DNA of 64,000 nucleotides from Endozoicomonas sp. 8E (GTDB lineage Bacteria; Pseudomonadota; Gammaproteobacteria; Pseudomonadales; Endozoicomonadaceae): NCBI RefSeq assembly GCF_032883915.1, contig NZ_CP120717.1, positions 1,184,501 to 1,248,500 of the forward strand, read 5' to 3'. Shown piece by piece: positions 62,699 to 64,000 of this stretch (position 1 is its first letter; each line of letters starts with the position of its first letter). The notes under the pieces were generated by a model. It saw only the letters and a program-made list of their open reading frames with translations, ran no database searches and was not told where the DNA came from. The position numbers and the translations under genes were made by a program.

Positions 62699-64000
62699 AT
62701 GGGGTGGATGTTGTTGAGTATAAAAAACGGCATATCTTTCTTGTGGTTGGCCTGGCTATTTCTGGCCGTGTTCTGTGCTTATTCTGCTGATTTGTCCGGT
62801 GATACCATTCCAGATAGCCCATCTTATTGTGCACAGTTTTCTGTTCCCGGTGTTTCTGTAAGTTTTTCGTTGAACCTCGAAGATGTTGGGGCTGCGGCGG
62901 TTGTGCAACTGGCGGTATCGTCTGCAATCGTGTTATCGGCGTTATTTTGTCAGGGTTCTGCCGTGGCCTGTAGTCGGATTATCTATCCTCTTTTGCAGGT
63001 TTACATTATTTCGGCTGGTCTGCTGCACCGTTTTCTTTTGATTGATGCCTTCCGGCAATGGGCTTCGTGGCTTGTATTTTCCGGTTCGCAGTGGAACCCC
63101 GTGAGAATACCCGATTCTGCCACTGCTGAGGCTGGCACCTTGAATCCGGTGCTTGGCTACTCGACTCTGGCAGAAGCCGATCCAAACTATCGGATACGGC
63201 ACGATAATTTTGCCAGCCTGCACAGCCTTGTGGCCTATGTTACCGAGCTTAATAAGCAGATCACACCCGGTCAGCCGGTCGTGAAAAGTCGTGATGGAAA
63301 AGCCCAACTGCAGGTTCTGCAACAAGATACAACTGCAACCGTATTCTCGATCATTCTTCCAAACAGTGACAACACAACCAGCACTTATCAGGTGGGGAGT
63401 AATCGGGGCATTTTCTGGATAAAAACATTTAATGACATTAATGTTGAGCGCTATCAACAGGTTGTCTGGAGCGAACCGAAAGAAGGAAGTACTACTGCTT
63501 GTTTAACCGTCCAGCTTATTGCTCCAGAGAAAGCAAGTGAGTCTGGTTTGCAACTCGAACTAGCGGTGCCATCCTGGCTGACTCACCGGCTTCTGGCAGT
63601 CAGCTCTGCAAGGGCTATAGCTGAGTTCAGCGGGTTGTTTCTGAATTGGTATTGGTCGGCTTATTTAATGTCTGAACCGGTGAAGGCTATGATGTCCCGG
63701 CGACATCAAGAACCAGGTTTGCAAGGGCTGACGCCTGTGGTTCCTGCCTGCTACTCCGACAATCAGCATTGTTTTGGCGGGATGACCATGCAAGGTTTCT
63801 CTGCTGGTGTTGTTCCACAGTCACATATGATGGATACACCTGTAGAGGAAAATAGTTTTTCCAGCAGCGGAGAAAGCTTCACTCTCAACAAACCTGACGA
63901 AAGGGAGCCAGAGGGTTCCGGGGCGGATGAGGGAGAGGGTGCCGACGGTGGAAAAGATAAGGACAAGGGTAAAGGCTCCCCATTTTCTGAAAAGCCCCGT
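62699..64000 (+). CDS. Exported or membrane protein of unknown function, cut by right edge
   Basis: The frame is open from an in-frame stop at 62630 to the window end, with possible starts at ATG 62699 or ATG 62708; neither has a good Shine-Dalgarno sequence, and I give the longer. The N-terminus (KNGISFLWLAWLFLAVFCAYSA) is a signal peptide or membrane anchor. A second hydrophobic stretch (about residues 77-125) includes AVVQLAVSSAIVLSALFC and YPLLQVYIISAGLL, so at least one further membrane segment is likely. The middle part is mixed and soluble-looking. The visible end turns hydrophilic and repetitive in Glu, Asp, Gly and Lys (DEREPEGSGADEGEGADGGK), which suggests a disordered region. About 434 residues are visible. 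I do not recognise the family. It could be co-transcribed with the gene before it, but the gap of nearly 400 bp argues for its own promoter. Confidence 0.7.
   Translation, partial: MGWMLLSIKNGISFLWLAWLFLAVFCAYSADLSGDTIPDSPSYCAQFSVPGVSVSFSLNLEDVGAAAVVQLAVSSAIVLSALFCQGSAVACSRIIYPLLQVYIISAGLLHRFLLIDAFRQWASWLVFSGSQWNPVRIPDSATAEAGTLNPVLGYSTLAEADPNYRIRHDNFASLHSLVAYVTELNKQITPGQPVVKSRDGKAQLQVLQQDTTATVFSIILPNSDNTTSTYQVGSNRGIFWIKTFNDINVERYQQVVWSEPKEGSTTACLTVQLIAPEKASESGLQLELAVPSWLTHRLLAVSSARAIAEFSGLFLNWYWSAYLMSEPVKAMMSRRHQEPGLQGLTPVVPACYSDNQHCFGGMTMQGFSAGVVPQSHMMDTPVEENSFSSSGESFTLNKPDEREPEGSGADEGEGADGGKDKDKGKGSPFSEKPR

Noticed and set aside
62313-62717. Two short plus-strand frames of 60 and 70 codons between the last two genes
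   Set aside because: No ribosome binding site, no recognisable domain and atypical composition.
62942-63457. A 171-codon minus-strand frame
   Set aside because: It lies opposite the open frame of the right-edge gene, which has an N-terminal export signal and continues to the window end.

Overview
The window looks like an accessory region of a Gram-negative gammaproteobacterium with a large, repeat-rich genome. Base composition is intermediate, there are purine-rich ribosome binding sites, palindromic repeats of the ATTCCCGCGAAGGCGGGAAT type, a HicB-family antitoxin relic, and large multidomain proteins with eukaryote-like architecture. Endozoicomonas-like symbionts of marine animals fit this picture, but no phylogenetic marker gene is present, so the placement is a weak inference.

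About 92% of the window (positions 1-59083) is one tandem array of eight co-oriented paralogous giant genes on the minus strand, named A to H here from left to right. A is cut by the left edge. The seven complete copies encode 2482-2559 residues each. They share this order: a variable basic N-terminal tail; a half of roughly 900 residues in which I recognise several decayed P-loop-like modules; an intact AAA+ domain of the MoxR/midasin/dynein-related (AAA_5) type; a second AAA+ domain with an unusual nucleotide-site signature (GKD with ISE instead of GKS with LDE); a variable linker; a beta-rich domain; a transglutaminase-like domain with a Cys-His-Asp set (Asp replaced by Asn in F and G); and a helical C-terminal region of about 500 residues. 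Five of the seven gaps between copies are only 124-158 bp and carry a conserved leader. Copies F and G are nearly identical over long stretches, so the array has expanded recently.

The other two gaps are interrupted. B-C holds a 33-bp tandem repeat, a shortened orphan HicB-like antitoxin gene on the plus strand and one composite palindromic repeat. C-D holds a coiled-coil gene built of eleven 14-residue (42-bp) repeats and a tandem array of the same palindromic element, all between two 75-bp direct repeats. A further copy of the element lies upstream of H.

Right of the array (59516-64000) the DNA is more AT-rich and genes are on the plus strand. There is a secreted protein of 800 residues with motifs reminiscent of amidoligase/glutamate-cysteine-ligase-like enzymes, then a membrane-anchored or exported protein of unknown function that runs off the right edge. 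No RNA genes, CRISPR arrays or intact transposases were seen.

The candidate undescribed system is the array itself: a bacterial family of giant multi-AAA proteins, recalling dynein, midasin or RNF213 in having a chain of AAA modules of which only two look nucleotide-competent, each joined to a transglutaminase-like domain and amplified at least eight times.
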